32,271 nt of DNA from an uncultured Bilophila sp. (lineage in GTDB: Bacteria; Desulfobacterota; Desulfovibrionia; Desulfovibrionales; Desulfovibrionaceae), in NCBI GenBank assembly GCA_910585945.1, contig CAJUHZ010000027.1:1-32271 (forward strand), read 5' to 3'. The position numbers and the translations under genes are program-made. Numbering within the stretch: the stretch's first letter is position 1; every line of letters begins with the position of its first letter. Below, in pieces: positions 1 to 8,875 of this stretch. The notes beneath the pieces are model-generated. The model was not told where the DNA came from. It saw only the letters and a program-made list of their open reading frames with translations, and ran no database searches.

Positions 1-60
1 CCCGTTTTGGAAGCACCATATATTCATATCCTTATTTTTGCAATTAGGCACTAGTTCGAT

Positions 61-90
61 TCAGACATGAATACTGCTATTCATATCTGA
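61..90. promoter_or_regulatory. Operator-like imperfect palindrome
   Basis: Two 13-nt arms, TCAGACATGAATA and TATTCATATCTGA, pair at 12 of 13 positions around a 4-nt centre. The half-site TATTCATATC also occurs at 21-30, and a weaker ATTCAT at 105-110. The region lies beyond the 3' end of the sigma54-activator gene, so it may be the upstream activating site of a gene lying left of the window. I found no sigma54 -24/-12 promoter (GG-N10-GC) on either strand of 1-106. The binding protein is unknown; the adjacent activator is a guess from position only. Confidence 0.45.
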
Positions 91-106
91 ATACCATGCA
101 GGGCAT

Positions 107-1477
107 TCATCCCTTCACAAAGCGGGCGATTTTACGGGCGGCCGAAGGCTGACTGATGTTGAGGGCGCGAGCCACGCCCACAGTGGTGCCGTGCCGGCGA
201 TACGCGGCACGGATGATGTCCCGCTCGCAGGCTTGCAAGGCGGCCTTGAGATCGCGCACATCCTCGCAGGCCGGTGCGGAACCGTCCGCATTGAACGCGA
301 TGTGGCGCGGCAGATTCTCCGGCAGGATGACGTTGCTTTCGGCAGTGATGACGCTCTGCTCCACAGCGCTTTGCAGTTCGCGCACATTGCCCGGCCAGGC
401 ATAGGCGCGCAGCAGATCCCGCGCCTCCGGGCTGAAACGCTTGCGGGTTCCGTATTTGGCATTGGTTTTCCCCAAAAAAAAGTCGCAGAGCGGAAAGAGA
501 TCTTCCCGCCGTTCGCGCAGGGGCGGGATATGGACGGGAAAGGTATTGAGACGGAAGAAAAGATCACTGCGAAAACGCTTTTTTCTGACCAGAGCGTACA
601 GATCCTGATTGGTGGCGGCGACAAGACGAAAATCCACCTCGACAGGTCTGTCTCCGCCAAGTTTGGTAAACTTCTTTTCCTGAATGACTTCAAGCAGCTT
701 GGCCTGCAAATGCAGCGGAACTTCCCCTATTTCGTCCAGAAAAAGCGTCCCGCCCCGGGCCTGCTCGATGCGCCCCGGCTTGCCGCGCCGCCGCGCGCCG
801 GTAAAACTCCCCGGCTCATAGCCAAACAGTTCCGATTCGAGCAGGGCTTCCGGTATGCCCGCACAGTTGATTTCCACCAGCGGGCCAGTGCGCCGTCCCG
901 TATGGTGGAGCAGACGCGCCGCCACATTCTTGCCCACGCCGGATTCCCCGGTGATCAGCACGCCCATGTCCAGGTCGGCCACCTTGCGCAGCTTTTCCAG
1001 CGCCTCCCGCATGGCGGAACTGGCGTAGATCACGCCGCCGCCCGGAAGGTTCCTTTCGGGCGGCCGGACTTGAAGTTTTTTGTATTCATCGTGAAGGCGC
1101 AAGGAATACGCCGGATCGATGGTATAACTGACCACGAACGACAGTTCGCCGTCCTCGTCGTAGACCGGCACGCCGGTGACAATGTTCATCTGACCGGAGC
1201 GAAGCGATTCCGTCAGCGTCACCACCCGGCGCGTTTTGAGCACAAGCGCGGCAACTGAAGGATTGAACACCCTTTCCGCCGCCAGATCATAGGTAGTGCG
1301 CCCCACCGCCGCCTCTCGCGCGATGCCGTAATTGCGCTCAAAGCAGGAGCTTACCCAGAGGATGACGCCGTCCTTGCCCACAATGACAATGTTGTCATGA
1401 AGAGCTTCCAGTACCGGAAAAAAGGAGCGGAGGGAGGGGTATTCAGTGCAAAGCCGGCGGTATTCCACAATATTCAT
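107..1477 (-). CDS. PAS-domain sigma54-dependent transcriptional activator
   Basis: A 456-residue enhancer-binding protein that would use ATP hydrolysis to open sigma54-RNA polymerase promoters. An N-terminal PAS-like sensor (about residues 20-125) is followed by an AAA+ domain with Walker A GESGVGKN (177-184), the sigma54-contact loop GSFTGA (223-228; the canonical loop is GAFTGA) and Walker B GGTLFLDEIGE (242-252). The C-terminus (about 415-456) carries a helix-turn-helix around TTVGVARALNISQPSAARKI. I chose the ATG at 1477 because GGAGGG lies 8 nt upstream (complement of 1486-1491); a longer open frame to 1810 runs antisense through rlpA and is low-complexity. It is the last gene of a minus-strand series after rlpA (34-bp gap). 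The signal and target genes cannot be read from the sequence; PAS activators of this layout often control neighbouring metabolic genes. Confidence 0.85.
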   Translation of the reverse strand: MNIVEYRRLCTEYPSLRSFFPVLEALHDNIVIVGKDGVILWVSSCFERNYGIAREAAVGRTTYDLAAERVFNPSVAALVLKTRRVVTLTESLRSGQMNIVTGVPVYDEDGELSFVVSYTIDPAYSLRLHDEYKKLQVRPPERNLPGGGVIYASSAMREALEKLRKVADLDMGVLITGESGVGKNVAARLLHHTGRRTGPLVEINCAGIPEALLESELFGYEPGSFTGARRRGKPGRIEQARGGTLFLDEIGEVPLHLQAKLLEVIQEKKFTKLGGDRPVEVDFRLVAATNQDLYALVRKKRFRSDLFFRLNTFPVHIPPLRERREDLFPLCDFFLGKTNAKYGTRKRFSPEARDLLRAYAWPGNVRELQSAVEQSVITAESNVILPENLPRHIAFNADGSAPACEDVRDLKAALQACERDIIRAAYRRHGTTVGVARALNISQPSAARKIARFVKG

Positions 1478-1511
1478 GGCATGAACCCTCCGAACATTCA
1501 GTTCCCCGCTC

Positions 1512-2279
1512 TCAATCCCGCACGACGTAACATCCTGGGAAACGGGACAAAAGCTGCCGGACGGCGCTTTCCGCCCGGCCGGGATCGGAGAAGGGACCAG
1601 CCTGAACCCGCCACAGTTTGCGCGCCGGCTCGAAAATCGCGCGGCCGCCGAACCTGCCGATCTTGAGGCCCCGCACCAGGGCCTTGGCCGCGGCTTCGCT
1701 TCGCAACGAGGCGATCTGGATATACAGGTCGCCCCCGCCTGTCGAGGATGGCGGGGGTGACGAGGACGGAGCAGAAGGCGAAGAAGCGCCCTGCCCGCTG
1801 AGGGCTTCAATCCGCACGCGCGCCGTGCCCGATCCGATCATGTCCAGCTTTGTGGCCGCGGTATAGGAAAGATCGATGACGCGGCCGTCGACGAAAGGCC
1901 CCCGGTCGTTGACGCGCACCACAATGCTGCGCCCGTTGGAGAGATGCGTCACGCGAACGCTGACGCCCAGAGGAAGGATCTTGTGCGCGGCCGTCATGGC
2001 GTACATATTGTATATTTCGCCATTGGCCGTTTTTTTGCCGTGAAAATCGCGTCCATACCAGGAAGCCACGCCTGTTTCCCGAAACCCGTCGGCGGACAAC
2101 AGCGGCCGGTAGGTTTTCCCCCGGACGGTATACGGCTTGCCGCGGGGGCCGGAGGCGGTGTCGCCCCCGTCGGAACGCGGCAAATAGATCAGCGAAGAAC
2201 AGGCCCCGAGCCAAAAGCAAAGCGCCAGGAGCAGCGCGCACGCCACAGCGCGCCGCAAGAGCCGCCGGCCATCCGGCAT
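1512..2279 (-). CDS. rlpA: RlpA-family lipoprotein with SPOR domain
   Basis: A 255-residue cell-envelope protein of the RlpA family; characterised members are lytic transglycosylases that bind denuded septal peptidoglycan. The N-terminus is a lipoprotein signal: arginines, a hydrophobic run, then lipobox LGAC with Cys27. A double-psi beta-barrel follows (GVASWYGRDFHGKKTANGE to about residue 165) and includes the family hallmark VNDRGPFVDGRVIDLS. A Ser/Pro-rich linker leads to a C-terminal SPOR-like domain starting near GGDLYIQIASL. The start is uncertain: the ATG at 2279 fits the signal peptide but has no clear Shine-Dalgarno sequence, while a TTG at 2300 lies downstream of AGGGA. It follows the TPR gene by 25 bp, which suggests co-transcription. 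Enzyme activity in this species is inferred from the family. Confidence 0.85.
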   Translation of the reverse strand: MPDGRRLLRRAVACALLLALCFWLGACSSLIYLPRSDGGDTASGPRGKPYTVRGKTYRPLLSADGFRETGVASWYGRDFHGKKTANGEIYNMYAMTAAHKILPLGVSVRVTHLSNGRSIVVRVNDRGPFVDGRVIDLSYTAATKLDMIGSGTARVRIEALSGQGASSPSAPSSSPPPSSTGGGDLYIQIASLRSEAAAKALVRGLKIGRFGGRAIFEPARKLWRVQAGPFSDPGRAESAVRQLLSRFPGCYVVRD

Positions 2280-2304
2280 GAGGGGACGGCCCGCCGCCAA
2301 ACCG

Positions 2305-2946
2305 TCATCCCTGCGCACCGGCAGCGCAAGCCCGGTCCAGGTCTTCCAGATATTCCGGGCGCACGTCAAAGCCGAGTTCCACCGCCTTGTTCGCGCAGGC
2401 GCGCGCCTCCTCAAAATCTCCCTGCTCAAAACAGGCCAGAGACAGATTGTTCCATGCCGGAGCAAAGGCGGGTTGCTTTTCCACAGCGCGACGCGCGGCG
2501 TCGATACTGCCTTCCACATCGCCGAGAGCCAGCCGGGCGGAACTGAGCGTGGCCAGCGCCTGCACGAAATCCGGATCCCACTTCAGCGCCTTTTTCAGCG
2601 CGGCCACAGCCTTTTCCGGCTCGCCAAGCTGCATATGGACAAAACCGATGTTGCCCCACGGCACGGGAAACTTGGCGCGGCATTCGGCGGCTTCCTGATT
2701 GTAATGCAGGCAGCCTTGCAGATCCCCGCGCTGCATGCAGATGCCCCCAAGCTGCACATAGGCTTCGGCCAGGTGCGGCGAGGACCGCACGGCGTCAAGA
2801 AAGGCCTGTTCCGCCCCCATGAAATCGCCCTTGCTCAGAAGCGCCACGCCAAGATTGTAATGATGGTTGGCGCACTGCTCGTTGGCGAGGATTTCCGTTT
2901 TGAGATCGGCGATGTATTCATCAATATCGCTGTATTCACTTTTCAT
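2305..2946 (-). CDS. Tetratricopeptide-repeat protein
   Basis: A 213-residue soluble protein made almost wholly of TPR units, a scaffold for protein-protein contacts. Successive units are visible at NHHYNLGVALLSKGDFMGAEQAF, AEAYVQLGGICMQRGDLQG, PVPWGNIGFVHMQLGEPEKA, VQALATLSSARLALGDVEGS and APAWNNLSLACFEQGDFEEA. There is no signal peptide, so a cytoplasmic location is likely. The ATG at 2946 is preceded by AAGGAAGG at about 9 nt. The start overlaps the 3' end of the preceding small gene by 11 bp, pointing to translational coupling. Its partner is unknown; the position between a small hypothetical protein and RlpA suggests an envelope or redox-assembly role, but that is inference only. Confidence 0.85.
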   Translation of the reverse strand: MKSEYSDIDEYIADLKTEILANEQCANHHYNLGVALLSKGDFMGAEQAFLDAVRSSPHLAEAYVQLGGICMQRGDLQGCLHYNQEAAECRAKFPVPWGNIGFVHMQLGEPEKAVAALKKALKWDPDFVQALATLSSARLALGDVEGSIDAARRAVEKQPAFAPAWNNLSLACFEQGDFEEARACANKAVELGFDVRPEYLEDLDRACAAGAQG

Positions 2947-3340
2947 GCGAGAAGCCTTCCTTTTTCATGAGATCGTCGTACCAGCGAAAAAACGCATACG
3001 CGCCGAGCATGTGTTCATCCTTGTTCACCACGCCCAGAGCGGCGTCAAGCGCGCCCTTGCGGAAGTCGTTCCCCACTTCGCCATCCCCGAGCGCATGGAA
3101 AAACTCGCGCACCAGTTGCTGCGTGGTGCGCCGGGTGACGTCGGTGCGCAGATCAAGCGGATCGTTCGGTTTCTGGAAAGGATCCCAGACATCATAGCCG
3201 AGACGATCGATGAATTTGCGGCGGCGGGGATTGAGCCGTTCGTAGATTTCGCGTTTCAGGCGCTCTTCCTCGGGCGTCAGCCGGGACGCGGAGGCGCGAA
3301 GCGGATCAAGCGGAGAAAATTCGGCAGGGACCGGACTCAC
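2936..3340 (-). CDS. Conserved hypothetical protein, 134 residues
   Basis: I do not recognise a named domain. The protein is charged and mostly helical in composition, with the distinctive stretches FIDRLGYDVWDPFQKPNDP and RRTTQQLVREFFHAL, and no signal peptide or membrane segment. The start is a GTG at 3340 with GAGG 7 nt upstream. The 3' end overlaps the start of the TPR gene by 11 bp and the gene follows the YkgJ-family gene by 56 bp, so the three are probably one transcription unit. The codon use matches that of the neighbours and the frame is tightly packed, which supports a real gene. Function unknown. Confidence 0.7.
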   Translation of the reverse strand: MSPVPAEFSPLDPLRASASRLTPEEERLKREIYERLNPRRRKFIDRLGYDVWDPFQKPNDPLDLRTDVTRRTTQQLVREFFHALGDGEVGNDFRKGALDAALGVVNKDEHMLGAYAFFRWYDDLMKKEGFSHEK

Positions 3341-3396
3341 AATATACCTCGGGGGTTCTCGTGTCTGACGGCAACCATTTCGCGCACAGAGAGGGA

Positions 3397-4116
3397 TTAC
3401 TCCCGTGCCGGCCCAACGCCGAGGTACGCCGCGTCGTAATTGGTGAGCAGCGCCATGGACACAGGCACATACACCTTGTGCAGTTCGGAATAGCGGGAGC
3501 CTAGCGTATCGCGGATCTCCAGGCTCAGGGCGTCAAGGCGATCCTGAATCTTGTCCATGTGCACGGTGGGATAACGGCCGCCCGTTGCAAAGGCGCTCTT
3601 GCCGCACACATGCGTCTGCCCGCCGATGACGGCAGGCACGCCGTACAGCCGGCAGGTGATCGGACGGCTGTCGTACAGGGCGCAGGTATCATCCGCCAGG
3701 AGCAGAGGGCAGCGCACGCGAGCGCGAGCGGCCTCCTCCAGCACATGGCCGATGGCGCGTTCGGCCGCCTGTTCCGGCGCTTCGGCCGACGCGGCGGCCT
3801 CCTTGCCGGCATCGCGCACGCTTTGATAATAGCCGCGCTTCAGACGCGTGAGCGGCCTGTCCACTTCGGCCGCGGCCTGCAAAATGGCGGAACGCAGCGG
3901 CCCGTGCGGGATGACTTCCGCAAAGCGCCGGTTGAGATACATGGCCTCCACCAGGGAGAGGTCAAAAACCGCATGACAGCAATCGCCGCATCCGGCCGTG
4001 CAGGTCACGCAGTCGGGATGAAGCTGCTGCACTCTGGCGAACAGGGCGTCGGCTTCGGCCGCGACACGTTCATAAGCGGCGAAAACAGCGCCGAGATCAG
4101 GTACGGAAACGCTCAT
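3397..4116 (-). CDS. YkgJ-family cysteine-cluster protein
   Basis: A 239-residue protein with the CxxxCxxCC-type cluster of the YkgJ/Fe-S-binding family: Cys36, Cys39, Cys43, Cys46 and Cys47 in CVTCTAGCGDCC. A second Cys-rich part follows with CPLLLADDTCALY, RPITCRLYG and HVCGKSAF, the usual layout of this family. The cluster is thought to bind zinc or iron-sulfur; the reaction is not established. There is no signal peptide. The ATG at 4116 has AAGGAC 5 nt upstream. A promoter and a hairpin lie just upstream (4142-4198), so this is the likely first gene of the minus-strand unit running to the sigma54 activator. Confidence 0.8.
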   Translation of the reverse strand: MSVSVPDLGAVFAAYERVAAEADALFARVQQLHPDCVTCTAGCGDCCHAVFDLSLVEAMYLNRRFAEVIPHGPLRSAILQAAAEVDRPLTRLKRGYYQSVRDAGKEAAASAEAPEQAAERAIGHVLEEAARARVRCPLLLADDTCALYDSRPITCRLYGVPAVIGGQTHVCGKSAFATGGRYPTVHMDKIQDRLDALSLEIRDTLGSRYSELHKVYVPVSMALLTNYDAAYLGVGPARE

Positions 4117-4141
4117 GTCGTCCTTGGGGGAAAAGGTCCGG

Positions 4142-4166
4142 GAGAACAGGTCAACACCGTGTTCTC
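4142..4166 (-). promoter_or_regulatory. Inverted repeat in the 5' leader of the YkgJ-family gene
   Basis: GAGAACA and TGTTCTC are perfect 7-bp arms. In the minus-strand RNA the stem extends by three more pairs (GGT/ACC) around a GTTG loop with one bulged C. It sits between the predicted -10 box (4170-4175) and the Shine-Dalgarno sequence, so it would be close to the mRNA 5' end, or it could be a repressor operator just downstream of the promoter. Confidence 0.45.
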
Positions 4167-4169
4167 AAC

Positions 4170-4198
4170 GATATACGGGAAGATCGCCCTTCCGACAA
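4170..4198 (-). promoter_or_regulatory. Predicted sigma70-type promoter for the YkgJ-rlpA gene cluster
   Basis: On the minus strand, TTGTCG (4193-4198) and TATATC (4170-4175) are separated by 17 bp; each matches the consensus at four of six positions. It is placed 54 bp upstream of the first start codon. Confidence 0.45.
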
Positions 4199-4224
4199 GA
4201 GGCAAGCGCGGTCGACGCCGGGCC

Positions 4225-4258
4225 AAAAACAACAAGGGAAGCCATGAAGGCTCCCCTT
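4225..4258 (-). terminator. Rho-independent terminator after the ferredoxin gene
   Basis: Read on the minus strand, AAGGGGAGCC and GGCTTCCCTT form a 10-bp stem (one G-U pair) with a 5-nt loop, followed by TGTTGTTTTT. It lies 80 bp downstream of the ferredoxin stop codon and separates that gene from the YkgJ unit. Confidence 0.75.
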
Positions 4259-4337
4259 GACTGCTTGCCGCAATGCTTTGCCCGACGTTCCGGAATGACC
4301 GATGCAAGCCGCGGCCGGGCACAAAAGCATGTCGAAA

Positions 4338-4526
4338 TCAGTTTTCTTCGACAACGATGGCGTTGGCCTCGCAAACTTCCACGCAGGATTCACAGCCGAG
4401 GCATTCGTCTTCGTGCGCGGGAACGGACTTGCCGTCGTTCAGTTCGTACACTTCCACGGGGCACACGTCCACACATTCGCCGCAGCCAACGCACTTGTCG
4501 GCGTCCACGCTCACATTCCAGCCCAT
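4338..4526 (-). CDS. 2[4Fe-4S] ferredoxin
   Basis: A 62-residue low-potential electron carrier. Two cluster motifs are plain: CVGCGECVDVCP (first cluster) and CLGCESCVEVCE (second cluster), in the clostridial-type arrangement CxxCxxCxxxC twice. In the second motif the usual proline after the fourth Cys is replaced by Glu, which is tolerated in related ferredoxins. The protein is strongly acidic, as expected. The start ATG at 4526 has GGAGGA 6 nt upstream. It is monocistronic: it has its own promoter at 4641-4669 and its own terminator at 4225-4258. In sulfate reducers such ferredoxins link pyruvate oxidation to hydrogenases and other enzymes; the partner here is not shown. Confidence 0.95.
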   Translation of the reverse strand: MGWNVSVDADKCVGCGECVDVCPVEVYELNDGKSVPAHEDECLGCESCVEVCEANAIVVEEN

Positions 4527-4640
4527 TTTCGATCCTCCGACGGTTCGCGGACCGGGTTTCGGTCCTGTTTGGTTTCACCGAATGGCGGCGCGGTTTTCAT
4601 CGCAATCATCTGCAAACCGCGCAAACGCAATGTGTCTTTG

Positions 4641-4669
4641 CCATTAGCTTCCGTCACACGGGCTGTCAA
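4641..4669 (-). promoter_or_regulatory. Predicted promoter of the ferredoxin gene
   Basis: A perfect -35 box TTGACA (complement of 4664-4669) lies 17 bp from a weak -10 TAATGG (4641-4646). The 343-bp gap between the ferredoxin and the divergent coiled-coil gene (4527-4869) otherwise holds only the plus-strand promoter listed next; I saw no convincing ORF there. Confidence 0.45.
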
Positions 4670-4819
4670 GCGATTTCCGGCGGAAAAGGCGTGCCTGCCT
4701 TCCGGCGGCAAACCCGCCGCGGCAAGAGCCGGACCCTGCCCCGGAGTCTGCACGGCCGCGCTCCGGAAAGGCTTCGGGCCGGCGCGCAAAACGCCGCGGC
4801 CCGGAAGATCGCCCGATAC

Positions 4820-4848
4820 TGGACGAAGACGTTGAAAATGTTTATAAG
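4820..4848 (+). promoter_or_regulatory. Predicted promoter of the coiled-coil gene
   Basis: TGGACG (4820-4825) and TATAAG (4843-4848) are separated by exactly 17 bp, with 4/6 and 5/6 matches to the sigma70 boxes, 21 bp before the start codon. Confidence 0.5.
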
Positions 4849-4869
4849 GAAAAAAGACAGGAGTCCGCC

Positions 4870-5505
4870 ATGCTCACTTCCGCCGCCTTCGACACCCTCG
4901 GCTATTTTGACAGGCTCACCGCCGCCGGCGCGCTGGAAGCGCATGCCAGAGTGCAGGCCGAACTGTTTCGGGAGCAGGCCGATCTCCAGGCCAGAGAAAT
5001 CCAGCGGGCAATCGAACGGTACGATGAATCCCGGCGCGCCGAACTCTCCACCAGAGAAGATGTGCAGGAAGTCCGCCTGGAGATAGAAAAGGTCCGCGCG
5101 GAAACCGAAAAAGTCCGCCTGGAGATCAGGGAAACGGAAGCCCGGCTCAGAACCGACATTGAGCAGGTTCGCGCCGATCTCAAGATTGATATTGAGCAGG
5201 TTCGCGCGGATGCCAGGGAGACGGAAGCCCGGCTCAAGGCCGATATTGAGCAGATCCGCTCTGATCTCAAGCTTAATATCGAACAGGTTCGAACAGAAGC
5301 CAGGGAGACGGAAGCCCGACTCAAGGCCGATATTGAGCAGGTCCGTTCGGAAACCGAAAAAGTCCGCCTGGAGATCAGGGAAACGGAAGCCCGGCTCAGA
5401 ACCGAGATCGAAAAGGCAAAGTACGATCTGCTCAAGTGGCAGATAGGCGGCTGGCTGGCTCTTGCCGCCATCATGGCCAAGGGCTTCGGCTGGCTCGGTT
5501 TTTAG
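4870..5505 (+). CDS. Membrane-anchored coiled-coil protein with 29-residue repeats
   Basis: A 211-residue protein. The N-terminus (FDTLGYFDRLTAAGALEAHARV) resembles the start of DUF1640/CCDC90-like coiled-coil proteins, which I offer with moderate confidence. Residues about 60-188 form an uninterrupted charged coiled coil containing repeats that begin RETEARL at residues 87, 116, 145 and 170, that is 29, 29 and 25 residues apart. At the DNA level this is a near-identical tandem repeat (5128-5214, 5215-5301, 5302-5376). A C-terminal hydrophobic segment (about 191-211, IGGWLALAAIMAKGFGWLGF) should anchor it in the inner membrane. AGGAG lies 6 nt before the ATG, and the gene has its own promoter. 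Function unknown. Its stop codon overlaps the stop of the opposing remnant at 5502. Confidence 0.8.
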   Translation: MLTSAAFDTLGYFDRLTAAGALEAHARVQAELFREQADLQAREIQRAIERYDESRRAELSTREDVQEVRLEIEKVRAETEKVRLEIRETEARLRTDIEQVRADLKIDIEQVRADARETEARLKADIEQIRSDLKLNIEQVRTEARETEARLKADIEQVRSETEKVRLEIRETEARLRTEIEKAKYDLLKWQIGGWLALAAIMAKGFGWLGF

Positions 5506-5609
5506 GGGCATTCCATACATGCGATGGGCGCATACCCCGCCTTCGCAAGCAGCGCCTGCCCTTCGGGGCCGAGAATCCATTCGTGCAGATCCCTGGCTTC
5601 AGCGCTCAA
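5502..5609 (-). pseudogene. Remnant of a periplasmic substrate-binding protein C-terminus
   Basis: This minus-strand frame ends with EARDLHEWILGPEGQALLAKAGYAP, a close look-alike of the C-terminal helix of ABC-transporter anion-binding proteins (ModA/TupA/PstS type: a helix, SPEGQ, then a glycine). Only about 35 residues are recognisable, there is no credible start or domain in front, and the frame emerges just where another ORF ends (5599). It is best read as a decayed end of a lost transporter gene. The match is from memory of the family, not a search. Confidence 0.4.
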
Positions 5610-5868
5610 GGACCGGCACAAACCTGCCCGCCAGAGTTTCGGGAAGTTTCGCCCTGGAGACCAGCAGCCACCCCGCAACCAGCGCGCCAAGCGCCATGCC
5701 CCCACAGAACAGATAGGCCGCGCTTTGCGGCGTGCGCAAGTTCCAGCCTGTCAGGCTTGCCGCAAGCAAAAGCGGTTCCTCCCCGGCAACGCTCCCCAGC
5801 ACCCCGCCAAACGTCGCAATCAGGGGGACAGTCAGACTGACGAAAAAGGCGAGCAAACAATAGCGCAT
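5599..5868 (-). CDS. Small putative membrane protein
   Basis: An 89-residue ORF starting MRYCLLAFFVSLTVPLIA with two hydrophobic segments (about residues 4-25 and 46-66, the latter AAYLFCGGMALGALVAGWLLV), then a short charged tail ending VPVLER. No family is recognised. The start at 5868 has only a weak ribosome site (GGGA at about 6 nt). It sits directly before the substrate-binding remnant, so it could itself be a fragment, or a small gene that survived the loss of its neighbours. Confidence 0.4.
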   Translation of the reverse strand: MRYCLLAFFVSLTVPLIATFGGVLGSVAGEEPLLLAASLTGWNLRTPQSAAYLFCGGMALGALVAGWLLVSRAKLPETLAGRFVPVLER

Positions 5869-5924
5869 GACAATCCCGGCAGGGCAAGCATCCACAGGCG
5901 CAGGAGCACCCGCCCGCGGAACGT

Positions 5925-5952
5925 GAAAGGGCGAGGATCTCCCCGCCCTTTC
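5925..5952 (-). terminator. Stem-loop after the 94-residue gene
   Basis: GAAAGGGCG and CGCCCTTTC are perfect 9-bp arms around a 10-nt loop, 41 bp downstream of the 94-residue gene. No U-run follows on either strand, so it may act as an mRNA end-protecting structure rather than a classical terminator. Confidence 0.4.
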
Positions 5953-5993
5953 GCCGCGGCGCGCCTGCCGCGCCCCGTCACCGGCCGTGACGA

Positions 5994-6278
5994 TCAGACC
6001 AGCCACAGTTCAAAGGTGGCTTGCGGCACGTCGAGCTTGTTGTCTTCGGTTTTGACCAGCAAGCCTTCCTTGAGCATCATGTATTCCATCAGGTCAATGT
6101 ACTTGCCGAATTTTTCGCCCCCGAGGTAACGCCGCATGGCGCTGTTGACCTCGCGCGTGACCTTGGCGAAGGGTTCGCTGTTTTTCTTCTCGTACTTGCC
6201 GACTTTTTTGGCCCAGTCATGGCCGTACTTGAAATAATAGCCGCGGTAGATGCTGTAGAATTTTTCCTGTTCAGTCAT
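5994..6278 (-). CDS. Conserved hypothetical protein, 94 residues
   Basis: I do not recognise a family. The protein is soluble, without a signal peptide, and rich in Lys, Tyr and Glu (FYSIYRGYYFKYGHDWAKKVGKYEKK near the N-terminus). The start ATG at 6278 has GAGGA 5 nt upstream, a strong site. It lies 89 bp downstream of lepA on the same strand and ends before a stem-loop. The codon use and the good ribosome site support a real gene. Confidence 0.65.
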   Translation of the reverse strand: MTEQEKFYSIYRGYYFKYGHDWAKKVGKYEKKNSEPFAKVTREVNSAMRRYLGGEKFGKYIDLMEYMMLKEGLLVKTEDNKLDVPQATFELWLV

Positions 6279-6304
6279 GGTTTCCTCATCAGTACGACGT
6301 GATC

Positions 6305-6335
6305 AAAAAAGGATGGGCCGCCCGCGCCGCGCATC
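6305..6335 (-). terminator. Probable terminator after lepA
   Basis: Read on the minus strand, GATG and CATC pair, with an inner GGC/GCC and a GC-rich loop, followed immediately by CTTTTTTG. The stem is interrupted, so efficiency is uncertain; some read-through into the 94-residue gene is possible. Confidence 0.45.
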
Positions 6336-6367
6336 GCGCGTACAGACCGGCAACCGCCGATTGTGCG

Positions 6368-8173
<1,806 letters not shown>

Positions 8174-8200
8174 GTCAAGTCTCCGGTGCGTCCCGCCGGG

Positions 8201-8875
8201 TCAGCGTTTGCCGAAACCGGGAATGGCGAAGCGCTTTTCCAGCGTGTGCAGCAGCCATGTCGCCACGGACACCATGCCGAGGTAATACAGGCCGGCCGCC
8301 AGATACACCTCTGTGGGACGGAATGTTCTGGAAACGAGGATCTTGGCCTCGCCGGTCAGTTCAATGCAGGTGATGATGTAGGCCAGGGACGAGTACTTGA
8401 TAAGGTAGATGATTTCATTGCCGCAACCGGGCAGGGCGCGCCGCGCCGCCTGGGGAATGACGATCCACAAAATCGTCTGCAACCGGGTGAAGCCAAGGGC
8501 CGAGGCCGCGCGGATCTGCCCCTGCCGGATGGAGAGCAGCGCCCCGCGCACATATTCCGACTGGTACGCGCCGGTGCAGAGGATAAAGCCGATGACCGCC
8601 GCCGGGTAGGGTTCCAGATACAACCCGAGATTGGGTAGGCCGAAATAAAGGATCATGAGCTGCACCACCAGCGGCACGCCCCGGAACACAGTGGCGAAGG
8701 CATCCCCCGCGGCGCGCAGCCACCGCGGGCCGAAAACGCGGGCCACCCCCGCCGCCACTCCGAGCACAAAGCCGATGCTTGCGGAAGGCGCGATGAGCGC
8801 AAGGGACATGAGCAGCCCCTCGTTCAGGCCGGGCAAGACCCTGTCCACAAAAAAGGCGGGATCAAACCAGCTCAC
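8201..8875 (-). CDS. Polar amino-acid ABC transporter permease (second)
   Basis: A 224-residue inner-membrane permease of the HisM/GlnP family that forms the channel with the other permease at 9708-10391. Several membrane spans are visible, and the ATPase-contact (EAA-type) loop reads RAASALGFTRLQTILWIVIPQA, as expected for this family. The open frame extends to 8989, but the start is set at the GTG at 8875 because it overlaps the ATPase stop codon as GTGA (8872-8875), a typical coupled junction. The stop lies 27 bp before lepA. The substrate cannot be fixed from the sequence; glutamine, arginine or histidine-type ligands are usual. Confidence 0.93.
   Translation of the reverse strand: MSWFDPAFFVDRVLPGLNEGLLMSLALIAPSASIGFVLGVAAGVARVFGPRWLRAAGDAFATVFRGVPLVVQLMILYFGLPNLGLYLEPYPAAVIGFILCTGAYQSEYVRGALLSIRQGQIRAASALGFTRLQTILWIVIPQAARRALPGCGNEIIYLIKYSSLAYIITCIELTGEAKILVSRTFRPTEVYLAAGLYYLGMVSVATWLLHTLEKRFAIPGFGKR

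Noticed and set aside
1..106. Sigma54 -24/-12 promoter
   Set aside because: No GG-N10-GC pair with correct spacing was found on either strand, despite TTGCA- and GGCAC-like words.
1478..1810. N-terminal extension of the sigma54 activator up to 1810
   Set aside because: It is Arg/Pro-rich antisense of rlpA; the ATG at 1477 has a good ribosome site and gives a normal protein.
4666..5580. 304-residue minus-strand frame with repeats opposite the coiled-coil gene
   Set aside because: The repeats are only the complement of the coiled-coil repeats; it has no good start and no ribosome site.
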